A DNA stretch of 64,000 nt from assembly GCA_027574665.1 (NCBI GenBank), contig CM050655.1, forward strand, positions 124,001 through 188,000, read 5' to 3'. Positions 9,119-22,339 of the stretch are shown in pieces. The notes under the pieces were generated by a model that saw only the letters and a list, made by a program, of their open reading frames with translations, made no database searches and was not told where the DNA came from. Source of the DNA: Rhynochetos jubatus (taxonomy: Eukaryota > Chordata > Aves > Eurypygiformes > Rhynochetidae). Numbering within the stretch: the stretch's first letter is position 1; each line of letters starts with the position of its first letter. A program made the position numbers and the translations under genes.

Positions 9119-9230
9119 ATGAAGAACATGGCAGAAGAGGTGTTTTAAGACGACCTCCTGTTCTGGCAATGACAATACACAGAATTACATCAGAGGTACT
9201 TCCCACTATATTATCTGTGGTCATCGCCAT

Positions 9231-9299
9231 CGGTCCATAACCTTATCTATTGTTAACACAGGTCCATAACAGGTCCATAACCTTATCTATCTATTAACA
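9231..9299. repeat. Short tandem duplication
   Basis: The word ggtccataaccttatctat appears at 9232 and again at 9272, each followed by a ttaaca, so a unit of about 40 bases is present twice. It lies about 110 bases beyond the end of the 23-bp array, just inside the AT-rich part. Confidence 0.8.
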
Positions 9300-11591
9300 G
9301 TAGTCTACCCAATTCATCTCACTGCATCCTCCAGCCAGATTCAATCTCGAGTTCACAGTATGTAAAATTACTCTCATGTTTTTAATGTAAATGGAACAGT
9401 ATTTGTATACTGGAGAACATGTACTCTCTAGGACTTGGGGATTAGATAAACTATAAATTTTGTCAGTAACACTGACAGCATTCTAGCACTTGATAAGCTA
9501 ACGGAAACATTACGTCATCTTGTATTTTTATCTCCCTCACCATACATGATTATTTATAAAAGGTATAACTTCATATTTTCTATGTTTTTATGTTGCTATG
9601 ATTATGCAAATCCTATATATAGACTGAACGGAAATCCTGCAACTGAGTGTCAAAACAGCCTTCCTAGCTACTAAAACTATTCTATCCTAAAGAACATTTA
9701 AGTAACATCAGTATTGCAGATCATTTCCTTCAATAAAACAGTCTAATATTCTCTGCCAAGATGGCGACAACATGACATGAAGTCAGTGTTGTAAAATTAT
9801 TGTAAATTAAAGTGCTTTCCTTCTTTTAGCTATGCTACATTGCCTTCACTGTTATTGCTTAAATAACAATGAATGCCCTTCCCTTTTCTGGGTTGGCTCT
9901 TGTCACTTCATGCGATGAAATCTGTCAAACTATTAAGCAGGAACGTGTTTTTCCTTTGGCTGACACTGATACCAGGAAACCCACTTGCAGCTTTAGTTAG
10001 AACACCACAAATGACCTTTCAGGTATCTGATGAAAATATCTTCAGATTTTTATCTTTACATTTTCAGTTGTAATTCAAAATGATTCTTAGAGGTTAAGTA
10101 CTAAAGCATTAACAAGATGCACCATAATCTACTGCTCTGCACTATGCTATAATTCTCTCTGCATATATGCCATGTAAAAATTACTCTCAGACTGTTTGGT
10201 TTTTTCTTTTAAAAAAAGGTAAGCATTATTTCACAACCCCCTTATCAGTGCTACAAAGATGCTAACAACTCTTATGCAAATATCCCTCTAATTTCAACAT
10301 AGCAAGTCTATTAGAATATGATTTTCCGACCTTGCAAATTTATCTGTAAAGGAAAATAAAAACAAGACCCTTCTCTCCTCTGATGTGAACAGTTCTGCAA
10401 GGTGTAATCAGGAGTCCAATAGGCTGCAGAAAGCTCATACCCTAGCAGGATTGAACCTGTAACGTGGCAAAAAAGTACAAAAGACTTGGCTGTGCAATAG
10501 ATTCTTCCCTCGATAAGAGGCTGGTTTAGGACCTTCACTTTAACTGCAATTATCATCTATATTGATATACGATCCGATGTCTTTAATCAAGGCTCTGGGG
10601 CTCTTGGGAGAGAGTCTATAAATAAAGACAGTCTCTGTCCTGAATAACATACGCTATAATTTCAGACACATCATCAACAAGACTGTGAGTGGGACCAGTA
10701 TGATAGCGTAGGAGTGGAAAGAACCAAACTAACTGCAAGCAGATAGCATAGTAACACAGACATATGTTCATTCTGATGGCTGACAACTGTTTGAATGTTC
10801 GACTGTTCTTTTTTAAAAACTTCTTGTATACAAGCTTGGCTATCTCTAATACACTGTTCAATTTAGACATCCCCTTGGGAGTGGACTTCTTTCAGAGCTC
10901 TGAAAGGTGTTGAGGAGAGAGATGGGGTAGGACAGAGTAAATGTCATAACTCTAAAATGACACTTCAACATGCAGATGTAAGTCTAAAACAGACAGGTGT
11001 CCAAGGTGAGTAGAACTTATGCAAATGCATAGGCAAGTAACAGATAAGCAGATACAGGATAAACATATCTAAAAAAACCTATATGAAAATGAGGAGTTTG
11101 AACAGGAATGAGAAGAAGAAAGCAGTTTCATTATTAAAACAGAGGAAGACATACACCAGTTGAAGGTAGGGGCATTAGTATTTGTAACTGGAGATGAAAG
11201 GGTTACAACACTAGCTCAGAAGATAATAAGGAACGCATGTAGGGACAGAGATAAAGGTCAGGAGCCAGAATCTTTAGGGCCAGAAACCATACAGATGAAT
11301 AGTTTCAAATAAATAGTCAACAGGCAAGTAGATATAGTGAATATGGAAGGGGGGGTGAGGGTGTGGTGTCCAAGCAGTATATAGGTTCTTACAGTGCAGT
11401 TGTATTGGAGAAATTATTTAGGCTCAAGATTGTGTAAAGGATCATAAAAGGACAAAACATCAATGTATCTTTTATGAATTTATGAAGTAAGTCCTGAAAA
11501 TTACTGAAATGCACCAGTGTTATCCTTACTTAAACAACCCTAGGATGCAATGCATTTGGCACAGGACTCCAGTTTCTCCCAGGTTACTTAC

Positions 11592-11658
11592 TGCAATAAG
11601 CTTGTCTCCCAGCTCATTCCAAACCCCCTTTCTCCTAATCCCACTTGATAGATCATTA
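11592..11658 (-). other. Splice-bounded open segment (candidate exon)
   Basis: On the minus strand, 67 bases lie between an acceptor-like cttctgagacactgcag and the donor GCA|gtaagt. One frame is open (one leading base, then 22 codons including GIRRKGVWNELGDKLIA) and the open frame extends beyond both splice sites in the unspliced sequence (11526-11750). It could be a real exon, a relic of an old element, or chance. I do not recognise the peptide. Confidence 0.15.
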
Positions 11659-13440
11659 CTGCAGTGTCTCAGAAGAAAATACAAGCCCTGGACCAGAGGA
11701 CCTATAGGGCACCAGATTTGGAGTCTTCTGTACCCCTTTTTGATATGCAATGTCTTTGTAATAAGGCGAATACTTTTTCACACCATGCAGTGCTAGACCA
11801 CTGTGGATACTATCATATGCAAACAACAGAATACCAAGCATCTGCTGATTATAGTAAGTTTTGCTTTCAATGGGAACTTTGTAACTGCTAGGCCAATTAG
11901 TATCACTATATCTGCAGCACTACTTGTTTTTAACATTAATTTCTATCTATGTGTGTGGTGCATGTTTATATTTAACAAACATTTGTGACCTAAGCTTATG
12001 AAGCAAGCTTGAGATTTATCAGCTTTCACCATAGAAAAATAATCCACTTACAGAAATACAAGACAAGGCCCTGAGCCTCCTTTTCAAAGCAACATGTCAC
12101 ACCCAATAACGTAAAACCATCTAACAAATAGTTTCATTTGATGGACTGACTTTAGTATATTTACTCCTCAATCTAGGCTAGCAGGTAGACTGTGAAAGAC
12201 TTGATTGTCAAGGATCATGATGCAGACAAAAAATTAAAACACCAATAGAGCTGTATTATTACAATTGTAAATTAAAAATGTAAAATATTCAGTGTAAAAC
12301 AAGGCTGAGGAATTATGAAAGTGTAAGTACATCCTGTGTTATAAGTAAGTATGCTAAGATTCATTTTCTTCTCCTTTGGTACTTTATGCACATGTATCTG
12401 GGGTAGACACAGACTTTTCCATATAAGCTTATTAGGCAAAGCAAACTTTATAGAGAGTGCTCTGTTTATTAGAGCTCATATAGTTGGGAAAATTCATTAA
12501 ACACTGTAGGATGTAGGATTCCAGCTTTCTGTGACAGCACTGAGTTTTGGCAAAGACAATGGCAAATAAATCTAATTATATCAAAGGCAAAGTAAATACA
12601 ACTATAAATTGCTTCATGTGGCTCAACGCACAAGTCAGACTTAACCATCCCTAATTTTTACCGTTGTGGTTACAATTAAATCCTCAAGTGTCATTTATGT
12701 TGGATGAAGATATTAATATCTCTAGCGTACGACTATTTCAAGAACACATATTACTCTATAAATGTCAGCTGCCTCCTTTACAGCTTGATATATCAGACTT
12801 TGCAAAAACTATTTAAAAGAGTGGGATAAATTCTCCAAAAGACATTCTTGCATTCGAGTGGAGTGGTTTTGGAAAACTTGTACTTACTTGCAGCTGTAAG
12901 AATGACGTAGTTATTTGCAAAAGAGTGTTTATACATAGATTCCCAATTACTGTGCTATAAATAGTATCATACTAATGGGCTATTATGCAGTCATTCATTC
13001 AAGGTAGCTGGTGGACAGCAGAACAGAGAAGTTCACGGAACACTTAGCTCTGCAGCTGAAATATTATGGTTTAGATAATACTTAAATTATAATAAATTGT
13101 CATTAGAAGAAAAATTTAAGAAAAAACACATTTAGATCCACTTATATGTCACATTTGAAAAGACTGATTAATTTCTTTAAAATAAGACGACAAAGCATCT
13201 ACTGCTTTTGACAGTACCAAAATTTTTTGTTACTCTGCACAAAGTGCAACAATTAAAGACATCAGGCAAGTATGTGTAGTACAATGTGAAACAGAATGGG
13301 GAAAATTCAAGTAAATTACAACAGAGGTACTAAAGAAAGCAGGCAGTTTAAACAGGAAAAAATAGTGATGTTGTTCTGAGAAAATACGGCATCATATAAT
13401 TTTACTTTCTTTTTGCATTGACATGCAGTTCATTTGACCA

Positions 13441-13493
13441 AAAAAAAAATTATATATATATATAGATATATATATATATATCTATATATATAT
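13441..13493. repeat. A-run and (TA)n palindromic microsatellite
   Basis: A run of A is followed by TA dinucleotides interrupted by one AGA and one TCT, which are placed symmetrically so that agatatatatatatatatct is a perfect palindrome. It can extrude as a cruciform; no function is implied. Confidence 0.95.
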
Positions 13494-14431
13494 CCCTCTG
13501 TTTTCTCCAGTGACATACACTCAATTTCTCAGTATGGGGTTTTTAAGGGGTTAAATTATCAGTTGCTTTGTACCTAACTTTTCTTTTCTTGAAGGAATGA
13601 CACCATGTATTTCTTTTTATGATCACGTAAGGGCACCTCCTTTGTCTTCCATTACTCAAATGGACTGTATGATCTGAGGCTGAAAAAGGCTTCAACATCG
13701 CTACAATTCTTTGAAACATTTCTAAGAACAGTATATATCAAGCATTTTTGTAAGAAATTATTTCCCACCATCTGAAAGACGTATACTGCTGCATATATTA
13801 ACTATTGATTTTTGTAGATGATTAAAGCTGTAGTTCTACTTACAATAAATATTATTTTTCACCCACCACAAAATGACAGTAAAAACAACTGTAATAATTT
13901 CAGTGGAAATACTCAAGTTTGCCTTTACAATGTAATTGTCAACATGACCACTGTAATACCATAGTGCCATAAATTCTGAAATTGTCAGTATTCGTGAGTG
14001 AAACATTAGCCCATGTCACTATGTGGTTTTAAACATCTTTTGTTTGATGCAATCTGATCTGTAGATTTCCCATCTCTCTGTGAGGTTTTTTTCTCTTGGA
14101 ATAATGCTGATTGTGACTCCTGATCGACCTTGCTTACTAAGGCTGAATTTGTATTGCTAATTTTCCTCTCTAAAGAATTGCATACAAAATAACTTGCAGT
14201 TCTGAGTAAGTAATCAAAGAATATACTAGAAAGCTTTATTTTAACTTTATTTATTTATTTGGTAGCTTGTAACTTTTCAGAGCTGAAGAAAACTGCCTCA
14301 GCCTTGCCAGATAATCATTTTCTTACATCTAAAGCCCTCTCTGAACAAGTAATTGCCAAAGATGTCTCATCTCTATTTTATTTCTTGTTCTATTTTCCTT
14401 TTACCTTTTCCCCTTATTTGCTGGGATGGGG

Positions 14432-14470
14432 GACACACACACACACAGACACACGGACACGGACAGACAG
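14432..14470. repeat. (AC)n microsatellite with GGAC variants
   Basis: Eight uninterrupted AC units followed by the variant units agacacacggacacggacag, a decayed dinucleotide repeat. Confidence 0.95.
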
Positions 14471-17218
14471 GGTGTAAATTTTAATGAGATTAGACCACAA
14501 CCTCTTAAATGAAGAGGCAGAGCAAAAAAATAGCATGTGATATTCTCCCCAAAGCAGCTCAAAACCACACCAGCTTAAAGAAATATTCAACATTTTTCAG
14601 AGTTTTAGCCCACCATGATGAAAAACTAGGAACTCTTTGAACAGTCTTTGAGACTGTTTCTAGAAATAACTAATGCGTTTACTTCACCCTCTCAACTCAT
14701 TTCTCCCCTTCCATCATATAGCTGAGGGTTGTTGTGGTTTTTTTTTTTAAGGTGCGCACCTTGAAAAGCAAATGGCATGTATTCCATTTCCTAATCAGTA
14801 CAGAGTTACAGTAATTGTGTAGTAATTTGATGATAAGAAAAGATCTTTTAGTTAGTGTGAATTATAATGACAGTGATCTTATTTTATGCATTTTTAATTG
14901 TAAAAGGAATAAAATAAATGGCCTCTAAATTACAGTGAAAAGGTATTACTCCTGAATGTCAGCCAGTTTAAAAATAATTTTGGTGACCAAAGCACCCAGT
15001 TGTTCCTACAAAATTATTTCACCTTAAAAGTCAGTCACAAGTCACAACCAGAACTCCAGCTCCTTGGTAAAGCTTTTTGGGCTCACCCAGCTCAGATATT
15101 AGAAGGTATGTTATTGCGCTCACCCGAAAAACAGAGGTAAAGCTATGGCCAAAACTCCTGCAACATGCTAATACTGCTGCTCAGAGCTTTTCTCAACGAG
15201 AATAAAACTATATTTACTTTCTGTGAGAATTTGCTTTATATCCTTTCCTAATGTGTTCCAATGGGTGCACCTTCAAACACCAATTTAATGGTTTTATCCA
15301 AAAATGTCTTCTTAATGTCTTTTCAGACATGTTTACAGGTGGAATATGACTTAGAAAAAAGCCTAACAGCATCCTCAGCAGCCACAGAACAAATTAATTT
15401 CCCAAAATTTGTGATTATGTTATTATGCACCGTCAATTTTGACAAAGAGCAATTCATTTTGATTAATGCGAGTTACCAGAATCTTTGATTCATTCATTCA
15501 AGTCCACCCACTGCTCCACGTCTTTTGGAAGCAGCCTTAGTGTTTCAAATCTGTGAAAAGTTAAGAAAAACCTTCCAAAGGTGTCTTGACTGTCAACAGA
15601 AATACACTGACTTCCAAAGCAGCACTCAGGCTTTGCTTAAACATGGGTCAGTCATGGCTTTCAGATCAAATACCTTGTGACCTTTCCTGGCTCATCAATA
15701 GTGACACTCTTCTATTCATTCCAAGATCCAGACAGAAAACTAAACTCGATTCAAGAGTAGGAAGATACTCGGCACAGGACCAGTTACATTTTTTGCCACT
15801 GTTCCGCAGAGCACACTGAATCCCACAGCAGTGGGCAGCTGCAGTGCCCATTCAAGCTTCAGCAAATACTTCACTGAGCTATTCCTCACGAGCCTGCCTC
15901 ACTTCTTGCAAGTCAAACTCCATGTTAGGCCTATGAATAGCTCTCATGCTTCCTGCAAGTCAAATACATACGATTTTCACATGTCATTATAATTCAAACA
16001 ATTCCTTATTTAAAACAGCACATTTGTATTAAAATTTCAATCATATACTACAATTTAATTTTTTGGAGACTGCTTTGTCTTTTTTTTAAAACAGTATAGG
16101 TATTTTAAGAGGTTGTCATAGTAACCAGTCCACATAGGTAATCATGGGTTTTTTAACTTGGAGATATATATAATCACAACAGTCTTTATTACACGTTATA
16201 GGATCAAACTTTCAAGTTTTTAATTACAAAATATGTACATAAAACATGGGATGGGTACATGCATGTAAAACATAGACACATGCATATGTAAAAAAATATG
16301 CTGTTACATGCATCATATTATACTGATTTTACATAAGGTACTGACATTCACATGTATACCACACGTAATTATGGGCGACCAGTAAGTTAAAAGATTGTAG
16401 CAAACATATACATTTACATATAGCAGTTACTATGACAACATCTAAAATGTATGTAGCAATATGATCAAGAGTGACACAAAGTGCCCTATAGAAAGAGCTA
16501 CTCTTCTGACATTTTGTTTGTCTAAATTGGGCATCTACAAATATTTTGCACCCTTAACTGTGAAAGCCTCTCTGAGGTAGTAACAGTGAAACAGGTAACT
16601 AAACTTCTAGAATATAACAATTGTTCTAAAGTATTATTAATTTTAACACAAGAATACTTGTTTAGTTTTTGCTCTAGACTTTTATAGAAAAATCATAGGA
16701 ACTTGATTAAAAACAAAGATTAAATAAATTAATATATACTGATAATTCAGTACAAGCTGTGGTTGAGGTAGGCATAATGGTGAAAATATGAATCCCAAAG
16801 TACTATTGTAAATGTTAATTAATAGTGTGGAGGGAAAATATCTTGTATCTGATTCCTGTGCTGTTTTATACCCATGAGAAGTACCCTCAGAGGTATATCA
16901 CTATATTCTACCTTCTTTCCTTTGTTTCCTGAGCATGCCTGCTCCAGCAGTACTGCCTGCTTAGCACTGAGAACATGCATATGTACCATTCTGAATTACA
17001 GCTAATGACAATTTCCTCGTGTCTAGCTCAACAACAGGAATACAAAGCTCACACTTCAAGAAAAGGTTTCCTATTCAGGACCGTACTTAAGCACATCCCT
17101 TAATTTAAAGCAAGAATTCAAACATCTCTCTGGTAGCGTCCCAGCCATTTAATTCAGCCATTTCCTAGTCTTTTGCATGCTCCATTTCATCACCTCAGTA
17201 CTGCTCTTTCATTTTTGG

Positions 17219-17220
<2 letters not shown>

Positions 17221-17250
<30 letters not shown>
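17221..17250. repeat. (GT)15 microsatellite
   Basis: Fifteen perfect GT units, long enough to be length-polymorphic in a population. Confidence 0.98.
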
Positions 17251-17251
<1 letters not shown>

Positions 17252-17714
17252 ATATCCTTTATGCCAAATCCCTCACAGTTGCAAAATGTCTTAATTCCAC
17301 TGATTGCAACAGATGTAGACTGATAGGTACCAGCCCAGATTTGACCTTTCGTCTTTGAGGGTTAGGAACTGTATTAAGGCTTTGAGACTATAAGACTTTC
17401 CAGTACCAATGGGAGTAACAGCCAAGCACAGGAGCGAAGACAGAAAGTTACAAACGTGTTGCCTGGGCATAATACAGACACGGTAAAATCAACAGATTAA
17501 TAACTTGGTTTTTAACATAAGGCATCTATATCCAATGAATCAGACACTTTTTTTTTTTTTTAAGAGGAAAATATTTGTTGGGGTCGTGGAGGAGGGGAAT
17601 CCTCTATAAAAGGTAAAAAGACAAAGAAATATGTTAAATAGAATAATTCTGTTCCCAACTCATATTAAGAAAGATTTAATCACCAGTGCAGTCATGACAC
17701 TTTGTTTTCCACAG

Positions 17715-17792
17715 GTTTCAGCAGTGAATCTCATCCAAATTGTTCCCAGGAGCACACTGAATTATTTTTCAAGATTTGATTTATTCTCACTG
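17715..17792 (+). other. Splice-bounded open segment (candidate exon)
   Basis: On the plus strand, 78 bases (26 whole codons, phase 0 at both ends) lie between a good acceptor, ctttgttttccacag, and a good donor, CTG|gtaagt. The frame is open (SAVNLIQIVPRSTLNYFSRF is part of it). It could be an exon of a coding or non-coding RNA. The peptide is not recognised and there is no second exon to pair it with, so chance is a serious alternative. Confidence 0.2.
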
Positions 17793-18592
17793 GTAAGTGC
17801 TATAATTTATGATAGATTCCATTTTGTCTATCCATGCTTATAAAGCAAGCACATGTAAGCAGAAAACATCTAGCAAGGCAGAGTGTTGCAGTGGGAAAAC
17901 AATTTGGAAAAGGCTGCTATTTTATAACAGCTAAACTTTGTGAAGGAATGGATGAAGCATATTACATGAAAAAGAAAGGCGTAAGTGTTATAGTTACTGT
18001 TCAACTCCTTGTTTTGGCCTTAGTTATACGTTCTAGTGACACCAGCTAGTGGAAATGTTCTTCAACTCAAAAGCCCACATGGCTTCACACAAGACATCAG
18101 TAAAAGGAGCTGTGGCCTGTTCTGGCCATCATCTGGGAGTTTGCATACCCCAAACATCTCACTCGAAAGGATTATCGAAGCATACTGCTATATACTGTGA
18201 ACAAGAGAGATGGTTTGTATCATGACAAGGTGCTCAATACTTTAATCCCACTGTGCTGCAATGAATGACATTAATAAGTAGCACAAAAAATAATGTTACC
18301 ATAATAACCAATACAGCTGGATAATTACAACAACTGAAAAATACTCTTGGTGAGAACATTTTTTGATTAATTTTTGCTAGCAAACCTACATATATGGTGA
18401 TTGGCATTTATGGTAGTAGAAATCTCCAACAGTAGCAGAGATGGGAAACCGGAAATTCTGACTATTGATTTGCAAAGGTAAAAGACATGTAAAAAAACAG
18501 TAATGGCAGTGCAAGAAAGACTACTGTGAAATTATCATCCTGTTAGGACCCATCACTTGTAAGATTTGCCTGCTTTGGTTCAGGTAGGTGAG

Positions 18593-19491
18593 TGTGCTGG
18601 GTTTGTGTTTGGTGGGGGGAGAGGGAGTGTTTGGTAGCAGGGTAGGGGCTACAGGGGTGGCTTCTGTGGAGCTCCAAGTTGGACCCACCTCTGGCCATGT
18701 CTGAGCCAATTAGTGCCTCTGTGATTAACATATTTAAAGAGGGAAAAACCAAAAGAGAACCAGAAGCTGAATGGGAAACACAGTAGAGGGGCCAGAGCAG
18801 AGGTTCCCTGGCAGCCTCTGGTGAGAGGGCAGGCTGTGCCCTGCAGCCATGGAGGGTCACAGGGGAGCACAGACCCACCTGCATCTCAGGGAGGGCCCCA
18901 CGCCAGAGCAGGCGGCTGTGTCTGAAGGAGGCTGTGAGTCCATGGGAAGCCCACACTGGAGCAGGCTGCTCCTGAAGGACTGCACCCCGTGGGAGGGACC
19001 CACACTGGAGCAGTTTGTGAAGAACTGCAGTCGGTGGGAAGGACTCTCATTGGAGAAGTTGGTGGAGTACTGTCTCCCGTGGGAGAGACCATACGCTGGA
19101 TCAGGGGTAAAACATGAGGAGGAAGGAGCGGCAGTGACAACCTGTGATGGTCTCACCAGAACTCCCATTCCCCATCCCCCAGTGCTGCTGGTAGGGAGGA
19201 GGTAGAGAAATGGGGAGCAAAGCTGAGCCTGGAAAGAAGGGAGGGCTGGGGGGAAGGTGTTTTAAGATCTGGTTTTGTCTCTCACTGTATTATTGTGATT
19301 TGATTGGTAAATTAATTAAATTGATTTTCGTTCCCTGTGAAGTCTGTTTTGCCCGTGACCATAACTGGTAAGTGACCCCTCCCTGTCCTTGTCTCAAGAT
19401 GCTTGTATTTTCTCTTCCCCATCCCACCCCAGGGGAGACGTGGGCGAGCAGCTGCATGGTCTTCAGTTACCAGCTGGGCCTAACCCACAAC
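18593..19491 (+). mobile_element. ERVL-like solo LTR (about 0.9 kb)
   Basis: A GC-richer island in AT-rich DNA that begins TGTGCTGGGTTTGTG and ends near CCTAACCCACAACC, matching my recollection of a common avian class III (ERVL-type) LTR in order and wording: catatttaaagaggg TATA-like region at about 18730, a series of cactggagcag subrepeats, the aggtagagaaatggggagc stretch, and the gtctgttttgcccgtgacc 3' region. The flanks gtgag (18588-18592) and ctgag (19492-19496) differ at one base and may be a decayed 5-bp target duplication. No internal viral genes adjoin it, so it is a solo LTR. The terminal bases have decayed and the edges are uncertain by a few bases. Confidence 0.8.
18890..19100 (+). 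repeat. Subrepeats inside the LTR
   Basis: Units of about 45-51 bases built on cac(a/g)ctggagcag followed by a ctgcaccccgtgggaggga-like half; copies are clear at about 18952, 19001 and 19046, with degenerate ones before and after. They keep parts of the minus and plus frames open and explain the short frames there. Confidence 0.75.
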
Positions 19492-22339
19492 CTGAGACAC
19501 TGAATCTTTAAAAACAAAGATGAAGCCTGAAGTGAACAATGCAGGTTACAAGGTTGAGATTCAGTCCAGCTTTAAAAGAGGAGTTTCCTCATTGACATAT
19601 TGTAGTTCTGCATTACCCAGACAATTCAATTTTTCATTTCTGACAACTCAGATAAGAAAAGCCAGAGTTTGTTACAACTATGATCCTTCAGTCCTAAAAG
19701 ACAACTATAGCTCTGTTCCTTCAGCTGATGTAACTAAAACTTTTCTGTGTAGATTTTAATTTGGTTATTAATTAGATTCCATTGATGCCAAATGTTTATA
19801 ATATGAAGAAAGCTCAGAGAAGAAGTACTTGACAGTAGTAATGCTCAGCTTTAACACAGTGATTTAGCAAGGAAAGTTGAGTCAATGCCTTTCAACAGAA
19901 GAATTTTGTGAGTTTAACCCCCTGAATTACTACAAAAATACTGTAGATATCCAAGCAGATGGCAAACTCATACATTACACTTAGCAGCCACATTCCTGAA
20001 TGATGTCTACTAAAATTACATATTTTCATCATAGTTTGTCAGGTCTTCTACAGGTCAGTATCCTATAGGGTCTCAATATCACCCTGTGTATTGGTCTGAA
20101 TTAAGAATTTCAGTATGATCCTTTCAATAAATTACATGCAATAGTAATTTCCCGGTTTAGAAATTACCTTGAAATACATGAAAATCCATTGTGAAATATA
20201 TTCAAACCAACAGCTGCAAATAAGAGAGGAAATACCAATTCACAGCAGAAGGCATATACATACTGAGTTTGTGTATCAACATGGGGTGGGACAAGAGGTC
20301 CTTAATGCAGCAGTTAGCAAATGAAAACCAGAATAATCTTAAACAATGTGTCCATTAAAAGTATTTTCTTTAAATCTGAAAGATGTACAGGGAGACAGGA
20401 AACAGAAAAAAGAGATGAAATCTCAGATGAAGGAAGTATAACTGCTATCATGCTTCATATGGATTGTCTTCATTCTGCCAATGCATGAATGCATTAAGTC
20501 TCTACCTCAACACCACATGTCATATCTTCATGTGACTTGCACACCTGAAAGCACGTCTCCACAAGTGACTGAAACAGAAGCTGTCTGACAGCCATACATG
20601 CTGTGCAACTCACCCTTCCTTTGTAATCCATACTACCTGGCAGTGCCACAGCCACTATGACACAGGCTGCCACCAACACCTGTCTCCCTCTACTCCACCT
20701 GCTAGCGCAGTGCTAATAACCAACACAGCATTTAGGCAAATGCCTGTTCCACGTTCGTGAGCACAGTGCTTTCCCTGGCTAATGGCCAAAGGATAGGAGA
20801 GTTACCTACTTACTATACACTTTCCGATATCTTCCAGGAAATGCCATCTGCCAGTTCGCTTCCAGTTCTGGCTTACTACAGTGTTGAACAACCAAATGAC
20901 CAGGGCATTGAAAGGAGTACCAAAAGATGGAAGAAAACTGGCAGAGGAATGTAATTTCTCCACCACATCCCTGGGCTGCAGAGAAAAGGCAAGGAACAAA
21001 TCCAAGTGCACATTTGTCAATGAAGGAAAAATCTCCTCACCCAAATGTCCAACCCCGAGCTGCTGAAAGCAGCTCATTACTTCTTCAGTGCCAAAGGGGT
21101 AGGGGAAAAGGGGACAGTCCTCTGCACAGAAACCTTCCCCCAGAAAAGGAATTTTAATGGATGAAAAACTTTTTGCCACACTTTCTTTCCTGACTATCAG
21201 TTACACTTCTTATACATACAGAAAGCAAGAACTGAAAAAATTATGATCAAGCTTTGGCTTTCGTGTCCTGTTTCATTATGGAACAATGATCTCAGAAGAC
21301 AGACAGACTAAAGAGAAAAAGGACAGTCAGAAAAAGGAAATCATCTGGGACACAAGGCCATGATTTAATGTCTGAAACATTTTGGAATTGATTTATCTTC
21401 TTTCTGACACCATTCATCTCATAAAATTATTCAGATTTCACTAGACCAGGGGGAGATAACCTACTCTGTCTTCAGTGGTCTCAGCCCTGCTCTTTTCATT
21501 GTATCCTGTGGCTCAGTGATGGCCCATAGATGAAGTCCCACAAGAAAAGCAGTTAGTCCTACAAGTTCACTTTTTTTAGCTAAAAGTTTAAAGCAAATAA
21601 ATGGACTTTGATTTTTAAGAGAATAAAGTCTAGATCTGAACCTCCACCTGGTATGCAGGTATAGGTGCCAGCTCCAGTTCAGATAGGGAGATAGCATTGC
21701 TTTGCCTCTTTCCTCAGCTTCACTGAAAGGAATTAAAAAACATTCACTTGGCTAATTGGTGTGGAAAACAAGCATTTAAGAGAGACTGGTTTATAAAACC
21801 ACCTTTTCTGACAGTCTGCACAAAAGGGTCATAAAAACTATCTCCATAAGAGAAAAACATTACAAGAACACCAAATGCATTGCATGGGGTTCATATTTGG
21901 AAAACACATCAAAAATTTGTAAGATTTTCCTAGTTCCTGTAAATAAGGGATCGCTCTCATTTGCATATATGTGTATATAAATACATAAGTATGTATGTAC
22001 ATGCAGTAAATATAGATATGTGCTTTTTATACAAAGTATCTCTCAGTGAAAAAGAAATAATGGTTTTAAATGTTTCATATCTAAAAGAACAGAGAGGAAA
22101 AGGTTTTTAATATGCAACCATTTATCTTGACACATACATCGCTGGAGCACCTGACAGACTATTACAAGCACTGTACAAATAATTAGTGATGTTGAAGCCT
22201 GGTATTAGAGAGCCCACCACAAGCAAGCAGTTAGGCTGTACGGAATATGCCATTCTTTCCTGATGCCTTTCTTTTTGTCATTAGGAAGTACCTTGTTGTC
22301 TTAGCTTTGCACCGGCTAGTCTACGTTTTGCTTTACCCC
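19492..22339. other. AT-rich unique DNA, no gene seen
   Basis: Non-coding sequence between two LTRs. The longest frame (minus strand 20802-21179, 125 codons) has no recognised domain, atypical composition for a conserved protein and no splice support beyond a weak gtaagt near its end. Nothing else is supported. Confidence 0.55.

Larger units (their letters stand above)
9119..13437. other. AT-rich unique DNA, no gene seen
   Basis: Non-repetitive AT-rich sequence with stop codons dense in all frames; frames of 60-95 codons are isolated and without domains. It contains a 40-base-spaced duplication at 9231-9299 and one splice-bounded open segment at 11592-11658, listed separately. No mobile element was recognised. 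Confidence 0.6.
13494..18592. other. AT-rich unique DNA, no gene seen
   Basis: AT-rich non-coding sequence with (AC)n at 14432-14470, (GT)15 at 17221-17250 and T14 at 17548-17561. Short frames at 15261 and 15586 have no domain. One splice-bounded segment at 17715-17792 is listed separately. No mobile element was recognised. Confidence 0.6.
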
